Source of the DNA: an uncultured Pelagibacteraceae bacterium
GTDB lineage: Bacteria > Pseudomonadota > Alphaproteobacteria > Pelagibacterales > Pelagibacteraceae
Direction: 5' to 3'
DNA length: 64,000 bases
Assembly: GCA_902629075.1 (NCBI GenBank)
Contig: CACOPK010000001.1
Location: 62,001 to 126,000 of the forward strand
Below the pieces are notes generated by a model. It saw nothing but the letters and a program-made list of their open reading frames with translations, had not been told where the DNA came from and ran no database searches. Shown in pieces: positions 54,813-63,299 of this stretch. The translations under genes were made by a program, and so were the position numbers. Positions within the stretch are counted from its first letter, which is position 1. Each line of letters begins with the position of its first letter.

Positions 54813-55929
54813 TTAATCTTTCATATGATTTTGTTAAAAAATTCCCTAAAGTTTGAAGAAAATCTGGAACATCTAATAAAAATGAATCGTGCCCTTTATC
54901 AGACTCAATTTCAACATAACCAACGTCAGCACCGATTGAATTAAGTGCTATGACTATTTCCTTATTTTCTGATGATGGATAAAGCCAGTCCGAAGTAAAT
55001 GAAATTATCAAAAATTTTGTTTTACTTTTTTCAAAAGCCTTTGAAAGATTTCCTTCAAATTTTTTATTCAAATCAAAATAATCCATTGCTCTCGTTATAT
55101 ATAAGTAGCTATTTGCATCAAATCTATCTACGAAAACTGAACCTTGATGTCTTAAATAACTTTCAATCTGAAAGTCAGCATCAAAACTAAATTTTAGATC
55201 GTCCCTCTCCTGTAATTTTCTTCCAAATTTTTCTTGAAGAGCATCTTTAGATAAATAAGTTATATGAGCAGCCATTCTTGCTACTGACAAGCCCTTGTCA
55301 GGTGATGAATTAGTTTCATAATATTTTCCATTTTGCCAGTTTGCATCAGCCATAATAGCTTGTCTGCCAAGTTCATTAAGTCCAATATTTTGTGCAGAGT
55401 GATTAGAAGTACAGGCTATTGGAACAGCTGTTTGAGCTGCATCAGGATAGTTTGATACAAACTGTAAAACTTGCATTCCACCCATAGAACCACCAGTTAC
55501 ACAAAATAATTTTTCTATTTTAAAATGTTTAAGTAAAAAATATTGAGCATTTACCATATCGTTAATTGTGATTACTGGAAAATCATTTCCATAAGATTTT
55601 CCAGTCTTTGTATTTAGACTACTTGGTCCAAATGATCCCATGCAGCCCCCTAACACATTTGCACAAATTATGAAATATTTGTTTGTATCAAGTGCTTTTC
55701 CTGATCCAACAGCATGTTTCCACCAACCGTCTTTTTTTGTTATTGGGTTTATATTTGTTACAAATTGATCTCCAGTTAAAGCATGAAAAACTAAAATAGC
55801 GTTATCTTTTTTTGAGTTTAATTCTCCGTATGTTTCATATGCCAAAGGAAAATCAGATATGGTTTTACCACAATCAAGCTTAAGTTTATCCTTAACTATA
55901 AATTTTTTTATATTATCAAATTTACTCAT
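54796..55929 (-). CDS. metX: Homoserine O-acetyltransferase MetX
   Basis: Acylates homoserine for methionine synthesis; alpha/beta-hydrolase fold, 377 aa from the ATG at 55929 (MSKFDNIKKFIVK). Nucleophile Ser in TGGSMGGMQVL, Asp in FTSDWLYP and His in DKGHDSFLLD form the triad. An upstream in-frame ATG would translate through the riboswitch and is rejected. Some family members use succinyl-CoA; the acyl donor cannot be decided here. Confidence 0.95.
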   Translation of the reverse strand: MSKFDNIKKFIVKDKLKLDCGKTISDFPLAYETYGELNSKKDNAILVFHALTGDQFVTNINPITKKDGWWKHAVGSGKALDTNKYFIICANVLGGCMGSFGPSSLNTKTGKSYGNDFPVITINDMVNAQYFLLKHFKIEKLFCVTGGSMGGMQVLQFVSNYPDAAQTAVPIACTSNHSAQNIGLNELGRQAIMADANWQNGKYYETNSSPDKGLSVARMAAHITYLSKDALQEKFGRKLQERDDLKFSFDADFQIESYLRHQGSVFVDRFDANSYLYITRAMDYFDLNKKFEGNLSKAFEKSKTKFLIISFTSDWLYPSSENKEIVIALNSIGADVGYVEIESDKGHDSFLLDVPDFLQTLGNFLTKSYERLNEKRI

Positions 55930-55963
55930 AATGTCTTTGATTTGTGAATTGTGAGAAAAAAAA

Positions 55964-56016
55964 CTTTTTTTAGCGGTTTTTTTATTGCGCTCGCAATTCA
56001 GATAAATCAGCGCCAA
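55964..56016 (-). promoter_or_regulatory. SAM-II-type riboswitch upstream of metX
   Basis: The minus-strand transcript has GGCGCTGATTTA (56014-56003), then ATTGCGAGCGCAATAA, then a tail CCGCTAAAAAAAG ending at 55964. This matches the SAM-II core: P1 from GCGCT and AGCGC, the conserved loop GATTTA, and the 3' GCTAAAAA segment for the pseudoknot. SAM-II and SAM-V share this core, so the class is called by similarity. It lies 35 bases before metX, the known gene for this RNA. Confidence 0.88.
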
Positions 56017-56020
56017 AAAA

Positions 56021-56049
56021 TTAGTACTAAATACAAATTTATATGTCAA
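56021..56049 (-). promoter_or_regulatory. Sigma70-like promoter of metX
   Basis: On the minus strand a perfect TTGACA (56049-56044) is followed 17 bases later by TACTAA (56026-56021). The expected start of transcription, near 56014, coincides with the first base of the riboswitch P1 stem, which supports both calls. Confidence 0.72.
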
Positions 56050-56102
56050 ACATTAAAATATATTCCTGTTAAATATTTATTTTTTTAATATAAGCTTTAA
56101 AA

Positions 56103-57188
56103 ATGAGCGTTCCAAAATTTAAAAATATAAACGTAAAAGCTTATAAGCCTGGAAAATCGGGAATTAATAAGAGTAAACAATATATTAAATTGTCAGCAAA
56201 CGAGTCTTCTTTAGGTGTAAGCAAAAGTGTTACAAAAATTTTTAAAACTAAAAACTTTATTATAAACAGGTATCCAGATAGTAAATCCCAAGTCTTGAGA
56301 AAAGCAATCTCTAAAGTAGCGAAATGTGATTTTAACAAAATAATTTGTGGAGCAGGATCTGATGAAATTATACAAATGATTTGTCAGCTTTATTTAGATA
56401 AAAATGACGAAGTGATTTTACCAGAATACAGCTTTTTAATGTACAGGATTTACTCAAAAATTATTGGTGCTAAAATATTATTTTCTAAAGAAATAAATTT
56501 TAAAATATCGATTGATAACATTCTTAAAAAAGTAACGAAAAAAACAAAAATAGTATTTATTGCAAATCCAAATAATCCAACAGGCACGTATTTGAATAAG
56601 TCAGAGTTAATGTATTTAAGAAAAAAATTACATAATAATATTCTTTTAGTAATCGACGATGCTTATCATGAGTATAATTTAAAAAAAGACTATGTTTCAG
56701 GTTTAGATTTATTCAAAAGATCTAAAAATGTTTTTATTCTTAGAACATTTTCAAAGCTCTATGGATTAGCTTCTTTGAGGATCGGATGGGGTTACGGTGA
56801 TAAAAAAATTATAAATGCTCTTTATAAAATTAAACCACCTTTTAATATAAATTTTTTTGCAGAACTTTGTGCAACCAAAGCTATTTCAGATAAAGGATTT
56901 GTTAAAAAATCTATAAAACATAATATTTTTTGGGGAAATAAAATTAAAAAAATATTTTCAAGATATAATATATCCTCAAATGAAATTACCAGTAATTTTT
57001 TATTATTAAATTTTAAAAAATGTAAAATTTCATCCAAATTTTTTATGAAAAAACTTTTAAACAACCGAATAATTGTTAGAAGCTTGGAAGAGTACAAAAT
57101 TGAAAATTGTTTAAGATTAAGTATTGGAAATTCCATAGAAAACAAGTATCTACTTAAAGTTGTAAAAAAAATATTAGAAAATGTTTAA
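56103..57188 (+). CDS. hisC: Histidinol-phosphate/aromatic aminotransferase, HisC-like
   Basis: Fold-type I PLP aminotransferase, 361 aa. KLSANESSLG near the N-terminus, GAGSDEIIQMI, ANPNNPTGTY, the PLP Lys in RTFSKLYGLASLRIGWG and a late Arg in CLRLSIG match HisC. Followed by a prephenate dehydrogenase gene with an 8-base overlap, which suggests a role in tyrosine/phenylalanine synthesis (a HisC2-type enzyme) in addition to or instead of histidine synthesis. Confidence 0.9.
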   Translation: MSVPKFKNINVKAYKPGKSGINKSKQYIKLSANESSLGVSKSVTKIFKTKNFIINRYPDSKSQVLRKAISKVAKCDFNKIICGAGSDEIIQMICQLYLDKNDEVILPEYSFLMYRIYSKIIGAKILFSKEINFKISIDNILKKVTKKTKIVFIANPNNPTGTYLNKSELMYLRKKLHNNILLVIDDAYHEYNLKKDYVSGLDLFKRSKNVFILRTFSKLYGLASLRIGWGYGDKKIINALYKIKPPFNINFFAELCATKAISDKGFVKKSIKHNIFWGNKIKKIFSRYNISSNEITSNFLLLNFKKCKISSKFFMKKLLNNRIIVRSLEEYKIENCLRLSIGNSIENKYLLKVVKKILENV

Positions 57189-58080
57189 AAAAATTCTGAT
57201 CATTGGATGTGGTATGATTGGATCTTCTATTCTTAGAGGGGCCATTAGCCAAAAATTATGCAAAAAGATATATGTTTTTGAAAAAAATATTAAATATCAA
57301 AAACAAATAAAAAAAATAAATAAAAAAATTATTTTAATAAAAAAAATTGACAAAAAAATAGAGAATATGGATTTAGTAATTATTTCAACTCCAATGAGTG
57401 AATACAAAAAAATAATTATTAAACTTAATAAGAATTTGAGTAATAATAGTTTAATAACTGATGTTGGATCCACGAGAGTAAATGTTTCGAAACTTATTAA
57501 AAAAAAATTATCAAAAAAATTAAATTGGATAATGAGCCATCCCATCTCTGGTTCTGAAGCCAGTGGGCCAAAATATGGAAGTAAAAATTTATTTAAAAAC
57601 AAATGGTGTATTTTGATTAAAAGTAAGAAAAATAAATTGTTAGAAAGTAAACTATCTAGATTTTGGAAAAAATTAGGTTCAAAAGTTATATTTATGAAAG
57701 AACAAGAGCATGATAAAATCTTTTCAGTTACAAGTCATTTACCACACTTAATTGCATATAATTTAATTAAAACTACTCAAGATTTTCAGAAAATTAATAA
57801 AAAAAATGTTATTAAATACAGTGCTGGTGGCTTAAGAGATTTCTCAAGGATAGCAGCTTCTAATGAAATTATGTGGAGAGATGTATTTTTTAACAACAGT
57901 AAAAATATGTCAAAAATTATAGATTTATTTATAAAAAATTTAAAAAATTTTAAAATAGATATCAATAAAAAAAGAAATTCTTTATTACTTGATAAGCTTA
58001 AAAAATCAAAAAAAGTTAGACATCAAATATTGTTATTAAAGCAAGATATTAGCAAACCGGATTTTGGTAGAGAAAATTAA
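57181..58080 (+). CDS. tyrA: Prephenate/arogenate dehydrogenase, TyrA-like
   Basis: NAD(P)-dependent oxidative decarboxylase in tyrosine synthesis, 299 aa, very Lys-rich. The Rossmann motif IIGCGMIGSSILRGA is at residues 7-21; VIISTPMSEY, ITDVGSTRVNV and SHPISGSEASGP are typical, as is the later TSHLPHLIAY. Starts inside hisC and ends in a shared TTAA with the convergent peptidase gene. Confidence 0.92.
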   Translation: MFKKILIIGCGMIGSSILRGAISQKLCKKIYVFEKNIKYQKQIKKINKKIILIKKIDKKIENMDLVIISTPMSEYKKIIIKLNKNLSNNSLITDVGSTRVNVSKLIKKKLSKKLNWIMSHPISGSEASGPKYGSKNLFKNKWCILIKSKKNKLLESKLSRFWKKLGSKVIFMKEQEHDKIFSVTSHLPHLIAYNLIKTTQDFQKINKKNVIKYSAGGLRDFSRIAASNEIMWRDVFFNNSKNMSKIIDLFIKNLKNFKIDINKKRNSLLLDKLKKSKKVRHQILLLKQDISKPDFGREN

Positions 58081-58835
58081 ATTTTAAATACTTTTTTCAC
58101 TTTTAATTGAGCAGTTTTTTCAATTCTTTTAATTGTATTTTGTATTGGCATTATTAACACTTTTTTCTTCGGGCCATATGCATGAATTAGATTCTTAGAG
58201 TTAATGCATAGAGCCACATGTCCTTTCCAGAAAATAATATCACCTTTTTTAAATTTTTTTTTTATTTTTAAACTTTTTTTTTGCCTTATCTGATCAACAG
58301 TATCTCTTGGAAAAAATTTTTTGTTATACTTATAATAATTTTGAATAAGTGCAGAGCAATCAATACCTTTAAAAGTTTTTCCACCCCATTTATATGGGCA
58401 ATTTAAAAATAATTTTAAAATTTTTAAAAAATTTCTCTCAATTTTTGAATTTAAACATATATTATTTAATTTTGTCCATTGATTTTTTTCAAACATGATA
58501 AAATTTTTATCTTTTTTAATTATCTTTAATTCACTTCCAAATGGTAACCATTTATTTGACGGTCTTTTTCTTTTCTTATCTAAACCAAAATAAACTTTAG
58601 ATTTAAGGGTTTTAATTTTATGTGTTGGTTTAAATGTAGTACTTACTTTAATTTTTTTATTTATAAATCCAGTATAATTATCGTAAAGATTTTTAATTTT
58701 AAAATAATTTTTATTTTTAGATATTATTTTAAATTTCTCACCATAAATAATTTGTGAACTTATATTCGATTTTTTATTAGGCTTCTCTAATACGTCAATA
58801 ATTATTGATTTACTAAAAAAGTTATTTTGCACCAA
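58077..58835 (-). CDS. NlpC/P60 peptidase with SH3-like domains
   Basis: 252 aa. Two bacterial SH3-like modules (about residues 5-60 and 65-125) precede a C-terminal NlpC/P60 domain with catalytic Cys in KGIDCSALIQ and His in GHVALCINS, plus a second His in LIHAYG. No signal peptide is seen, so it may be cytoplasmic. Start is TTG at 58835 (GTG at 58832 is possible). This layout resembles YkfC-type gamma-D-glutamyl-diamino-acid endopeptidases that act on cell-wall peptides, and the AmpG-like neighbour supports that (inference). Confidence 0.85.
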   Translation of the reverse strand: MVQNNFFSKSIIIDVLEKPNKKSNISSQIIYGEKFKIISKNKNYFKIKNLYDNYTGFINKKIKVSTTFKPTHKIKTLKSKVYFGLDKKRKRPSNKWLPFGSELKIIKKDKNFIMFEKNQWTKLNNICLNSKIERNFLKILKLFLNCPYKWGGKTFKGIDCSALIQNYYKYNKKFFPRDTVDQIRQKKSLKIKKKFKKGDIIFWKGHVALCINSKNLIHAYGPKKKVLIMPIQNTIKRIEKTAQLKVKKVFKI

Positions 58836-60195
58836 TTTTTATTTTATTTCTAATAAACCATAAGCAAACTAATGAAGGAATAACCATTAATGTTGTTATA
58901 ATAAAAAAAGTTCCCCAATCTCCATTTAACCAATCAACCAATGCTCCAGAGGATGATGCTAGAGTAGTTCTCCCAGCAGTTCCAATAGAAGCAAGAAGTG
59001 CGTACTGTGTCGCTGTGTAAGTCCTATCAACCAATAATGATATAAACGCTACAAAAGCAACGGTTGCAAATGCAGCAGAAATATCATCGGCTATTACTGC
59101 TACCGCAAATAACCATTCTGATTTGCCTGTCCATGCAAGAGCAGCAAACAAAAGATTAGTTACTGCCATAAATCCACCAGCAACAAACATTGTTTTTACT
59201 GTTCCTGCTCTCATAGCAAAAATTCCACCAATTAACGTAAAAACTACAGTTGTTATCCAGCCAAGTGTTTTAGAGTAAATTGCTATTTCTCCTTTGGAAA
59301 AACCAACTTCTTTATAGAATACAATTGACATTCTTCCGAGAAATGCTTCTCCAATTTTGAATAGAAACACAAATCCTAAAATACCAACTGCAATTGAAAA
59401 TCCATTTTTTTTAAAAAAACTGATTATTGGTCCACCAATAGTTCCTGTTATGTATGCAACAAAAGCTGTGAATACATTACTATAGCCTAACTTGCTTTGA
59501 ATCATTTTATCTGTTTCTTTTTGTTTTGATTGCCTATCAGTCAAAAGTGGTTCGTGGACAAACATTAAAGCAATGTTCATTAAAATAACAACAACTCCTA
59601 AAACTAAAAAAGTTGTCTGCCAATAATCCTCAATTCCAATATTCTCGAAATATTCTGCAGTAAATAAAGCTATAACTCCTCCTAGCTTATATCCAGTCCA
59701 CCAGCCTACGACTGCCATTGCAGCACCTGCTGCCATGGATTTACCCTCGTTTACATTTATTTGCTCAATTCTAAGCGCATCAACAGTGATATCTTGAGTT
59801 GCTGATGCAATTGCAATAACTAATCCTACACCAATCAACAAAGCTAAATTTTGAGTTGGATTTATTAAACTCCAGATAAATAGACTTATCAAAATTATAC
59901 TTTGCATTAGCACTATCCATCCTCTTCTGTGGCCTAATTTTTTTGTTAAAAATGGAATTTGAATTCTATCTATTATTGGAGCCCATAAATAATTAAATGC
60001 GTAGACTCCAAAAATTAATCCTGCCCACCCAATAGTTGACCTACTTAAACCCTCTTCTTTCAACCATAGACTTAAACTGCTTGCTATTAGCACCCAAGGG
60101 AAACCACTTATTGCTCCTAAAAGCAATATTCTTAACATTCTAATATCTTTGTAGACTAATATAGACTCCGACCAGCTTTGTTTATTTTCTGCCAT
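58822..60195 (-). CDS. ampG: AmpG-like MFS permease
   Basis: Major facilitator permease of 457 aa with about 12 hydrophobic segments. The N-terminal LLGAISGFPWVLIASSLSLWLKEEG, the RRGWIVLMQ loop and SATQDITVDALRIEQ are typical of AmpG, which imports muropeptides for recycling. The ATG at 60195 is chosen because GGAGAAG lies just upstream and it overlaps the trkH stop (TAATG); a TTG five codons earlier falls in that site. Cotranscribed with the P60 gene. Confidence 0.9.
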   Translation of the reverse strand: MAENKQSWSESILVYKDIRMLRILLLGAISGFPWVLIASSLSLWLKEEGLSRSTIGWAGLIFGVYAFNYLWAPIIDRIQIPFLTKKLGHRRGWIVLMQSIILISLFIWSLINPTQNLALLIGVGLVIAIASATQDITVDALRIEQINVNEGKSMAAGAAMAVVGWWTGYKLGGVIALFTAEYFENIGIEDYWQTTFLVLGVVVILMNIALMFVHEPLLTDRQSKQKETDKMIQSKLGYSNVFTAFVAYITGTIGGPIISFFKKNGFSIAVGILGFVFLFKIGEAFLGRMSIVFYKEVGFSKGEIAIYSKTLGWITTVVFTLIGGIFAMRAGTVKTMFVAGGFMAVTNLLFAALAWTGKSEWLFAVAVIADDISAAFATVAFVAFISLLVDRTYTATQYALLASIGTAGRTTLASSSGALVDWLNGDWGTFFIITTLMVIPSLVCLWFIRNKIKIGAK

Positions 60196-61643
60196 TAATA
60201 TCTTCTCCAAAAAGATGGAATAAATAATACTATTATAGCAAATAGTTCAAGTCTACCTAAAATCATCCCTACACTTAAAATCCATTTAGAAAAGTCAGGT
60301 AATAAAGAAAAATTACCATTTGGACCAATCATTCCGCCTAGACCTGGACCAACATTAGATATAGATGTTGCAGCACCTGAAACTGCAGTAATAAAATCTA
60401 ATCCACTAATTGATAGCAGTGTGGTTATTATAAAAAAAATTATTACATATAAAAATACAAATGAAATTATCGAGGATATAAATTTTTCGTTAAGCACATT
60501 ATCTCCATACTTAAGAACAAAGACACCTCTAGGATAAATATACTTTCTAAGTTGTATAACAAAATATTTATATAAAATATGTATTCTAAAAATCTTCAAT
60601 CCACAAGCTGTTGATCCTGCGCATCCTCCAATAAACATTAAAATTAAAAAAAATATTAAAGGAAATCCACCCCAATCACTATAATTTGTAGTAACATAAC
60701 CAGTACCAGTTAAAATTGAAATAACATTAAATATAACTTGTCTTAATAAAATAAACCCATTTTCAGAGTTTTGAAATATTAAGAAAGTAAAAATAATTAT
60801 TACAGATATAATAATTGTTTTTACAAAGAAATTTATCTGAGAGTCTTTAAAAAATATTTTTTTATCACCGTTTAAGTATTTAATATAGGCTATAAAAGGT
60901 ATACTGCCCAAAATTATGAATATAGTTGCGTTTAATTCGATTAATGAATTATTAAAATGACCAATCGAGTCATTATAATTTGAAAACCCTCCAGTTGCAA
61001 TTGTCGTCATTGAATGAGTCAGGCTATCAAAATAATTCATACCAAATAATTTATAAAATACTGCACATGTAAAAGTTAACAATGAATAAATTACAATAAG
61101 TCTTAAAGAAACTTCTTTTGATTTAGGTAAAATTTTTTCCGCATTATCGTTCGATGATATTTGAAATAATTGCATACCACCAATATTCATTATAGGCATC
61201 AAGGTAATTGCCATTAATATAATACCAATTCCACCAAGCCACTGAAGTATAGCTCTCCATAATAGAATTCCTTTAGGAGCGTTATCCAAATCAGTAAGAA
61301 TTGTGGATCCAGTCGTAGTTATCCCAGACATGCTTTCAAAAAAAGCGTCTGTAAAATTTAAATTAAGTGTTGAAAAAATAAATGGAAGAGAGCCGAAAAT
61401 TGCAATTGATAGCCATGAAAGGGCAGTTAAAATAAATGCCTGAGGAAGATCAATTGTCTTATTATGATCTAAATTTGATAAAAAGAATAATACCCCAAAA
61501 ATAATGGTTATAATTGATGCCGACACAAATCCCGAATCTAGCTCATTGTAAATTAGCTGAATAATCACAGGTATTAGCATAAATACCCCTAAAATAATCT
61601 GAAGTGTCCCAAGTGTATAAAAAACAGTTTTATAATTGTACAT
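60195..61643 (-). CDS. trkH: Trk-type potassium uptake protein TrkH
   Basis: Potassium (or sodium) channel-like transporter, 482 aa, four M1-P-M2 repeats. Pore loops are seen as GITTTGST, TIATGGF, ILTGTGYVTT and SISNVGPGLGG, each with the key Gly. It would need a TrkA partner, not encoded in this window. One-base overlap with the AmpG-like gene; diverges from lysS. Confidence 0.95.
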   Translation of the reverse strand: MYNYKTVFYTLGTLQIILGVFMLIPVIIQLIYNELDSGFVSASIITIIFGVLFFLSNLDHNKTIDLPQAFILTALSWLSIAIFGSLPFIFSTLNLNFTDAFFESMSGITTTGSTILTDLDNAPKGILLWRAILQWLGGIGIILMAITLMPIMNIGGMQLFQISSNDNAEKILPKSKEVSLRLIVIYSLLTFTCAVFYKLFGMNYFDSLTHSMTTIATGGFSNYNDSIGHFNNSLIELNATIFIILGSIPFIAYIKYLNGDKKIFFKDSQINFFVKTIIISVIIIFTFLIFQNSENGFILLRQVIFNVISILTGTGYVTTNYSDWGGFPLIFFLILMFIGGCAGSTACGLKIFRIHILYKYFVIQLRKYIYPRGVFVLKYGDNVLNEKFISSIISFVFLYVIIFFIITTLLSISGLDFITAVSGAATSISNVGPGLGGMIGPNGNFSLLPDFSKWILSVGMILGRLELFAIIVLFIPSFWRRY

Positions 61644-61681
61644 TTTGCATGGACATTATTTTATGGTAAATAAATTTCAAC

Positions 61682-61710
61682 ATTTTAACAATCAATAAAA
61701 CTGTTAAAAT
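61682..61710. promoter_or_regulatory. 9-bp inverted repeat in the trkH-lysS intergenic region
   Basis: ATTTTAACA (61682-61690) and TGTTAAAAT (61702-61710) are perfect inverted copies 11 bases apart, in the 78-base gap between divergent genes. It could be an operator or overlap the promoters of either gene. AT-rich DNA gives such repeats by chance fairly often, so confidence is low. Confidence 0.35.
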
Positions 61711-61721
61711 ACCTATAAAAC

Positions 61722-63299
61722 ATGAAACAATCTATAGATAAAACAATTATTGATAAAACAAATGCATGGCCATTTGTTGAAGCTAAAAAAATTCTAAAAG
61801 AAAGAAAACAAAGTATAGAAAAAAAAAATAAAATTGTTTTGCAAACAGGTTATGGACCAAGTGGACTTCCACACATTGGCACATTTGGAGAGGTTGCAAG
61901 AACAACAATGGTTATAAATGCACTAAATTATCTAACTGATATTCCAAAAGAAATCATAACATTTTCTGATGACATGGATGGTTTACGTAAAGTTCCAGAT
62001 AATATTCCAAATAAAAATTTACTTGAAAATAATTTAAACAAACCGCTAACTAAAGTCCCAGATCCTTTTAACAAGTTTAACAGTTTTGGAGAGCACAATA
62101 ACGAGATGTTAAAAAACTTTCTTAATCAATTTGGATTTAAATACTCATTTAAGAGTTCTACAGATCTTTATACTTCAGGAAAATTTAATGAATCTTTAAA
62201 ATTAATATTAAAAAATTATCAAGGTATTATGGATATTATTTTACCAACACTTGGGAAAGAAAGACAAAAAACATATTCCCCATTTTTGCCGATATGTCCA
62301 GAAACTGGTAAAGTTTTAGAGATACCAGTTATAGATATAGATCAAGATAATTCAAAAATTACTTTTGACAACAAAGGAAATAAACTAGAAAAAAGTATTT
62401 TAAATGGAGAATGCAAGCTTCAATGGAAAGTAGATTGGGCTATGAGATGGTATGCTTTAGATGTAGATTTTGAAATGTATGGAAAAGATTTAATTGAGAG
62501 CGCAATCATCTCAACTAAAATAGTTAATTTATTAGGTAGAAGAAACCCGTCAGGTTTTGCATATGAATTATTTTTAGATGAAAAAGGTGAAAAAATATCT
62601 AAGTCTAAAGGTAATGGAATTACCATTGATCAATGGATAAAATTTGCATCACCTGAAAGCTTATCTTTATATATGTATCAAAATCCAAAAAGAGCAAAAA
62701 AGCTTTATAATGATATTGTTCCAAAGACTGTTGATGAATATTTAGATTTAATTGATAAGTCAAAAAATCAAGATGATAAACAATTAATTCTAAATCCCGT
62801 TTGGCATGTACATAATGGTAATGTGCCCAAAGAAGATACAATAATGAGTTTTTCTATGCTTTTAAATTTAGTTGAAACAAGCAACGCAAATACAAAAGAG
62901 TTATTATGGAAATTTGTAAAAAAATATAAACCAAATATAAAAGAAGAGAACTTTCCTATTTTTGATAAATTAGTTGAATATTCGATTAAGTTTTTTAATG
63001 AAGTAATTAAAGAGAAAAAAAAATATAAAATACCAAATTCTGAAGAAAAGAAAGTATTAGAAAAATTGATTAAAGTTCTAGAACAGTGTAACGATAAAAT
63101 GATGCCTGAAGAAATCCAGACTAAAATTTATTCTGTAGGAAAAGAGAATGGTTATAAAGATAACTTGAGAGATTGGTTTAAACTAATTTATGAAGTTGTT
63201 TTTGGGAATGAAAATGGTCCAAGACTAGGTTTTTTCATAAGTTTTTTTGGAATACAGGAAACAAAAAATCTTATCTTAGAAAAAATAAATAATGTTTGA
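61722..63299 (+). CDS. lysS: Lysyl-tRNA synthetase, class I
   Basis: Charges tRNA-Lys with a class I (Rossmann) catalytic domain, the form found in archaea and many alphaproteobacteria, unrelated to the class II LysRS of E. coli. The HIGH motif is PHIGT at residues 50-54, and KISKSKG is near residue 291; WAMRWYALDVDFEMYGKD lies between. 525 aa. Its last 8 bases overlap pyrD. Confidence 0.96.
   Translation: MKQSIDKTIIDKTNAWPFVEAKKILKERKQSIEKKNKIVLQTGYGPSGLPHIGTFGEVARTTMVINALNYLTDIPKEIITFSDDMDGLRKVPDNIPNKNLLENNLNKPLTKVPDPFNKFNSFGEHNNEMLKNFLNQFGFKYSFKSSTDLYTSGKFNESLKLILKNYQGIMDIILPTLGKERQKTYSPFLPICPETGKVLEIPVIDIDQDNSKITFDNKGNKLEKSILNGECKLQWKVDWAMRWYALDVDFEMYGKDLIESAIISTKIVNLLGRRNPSGFAYELFLDEKGEKISKSKGNGITIDQWIKFASPESLSLYMYQNPKRAKKLYNDIVPKTVDEYLDLIDKSKNQDDKQLILNPVWHVHNGNVPKEDTIMSFSMLLNLVETSNANTKELLWKFVKKYKPNIKEENFPIFDKLVEYSIKFFNEVIKEKKKYKIPNSEEKKVLEKLIKVLEQCNDKMMPEEIQTKIYSVGKENGYKDNLRDWFKLIYEVVFGNENGPRLGFFISFFGIQETKNLILEKINNV

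Noticed and set aside
55964..56016. SAM-V riboswitch
   Set aside because: SAM-V shares the core, but the metX context and the full P1 stem fit SAM-II at least as well; only a covariance model would decide.
55930..56049. N-terminal extension of metX
   Set aside because: It would translate through the promoter and riboswitch and adds no conserved residues; MetX proteins start near MSKFDN.
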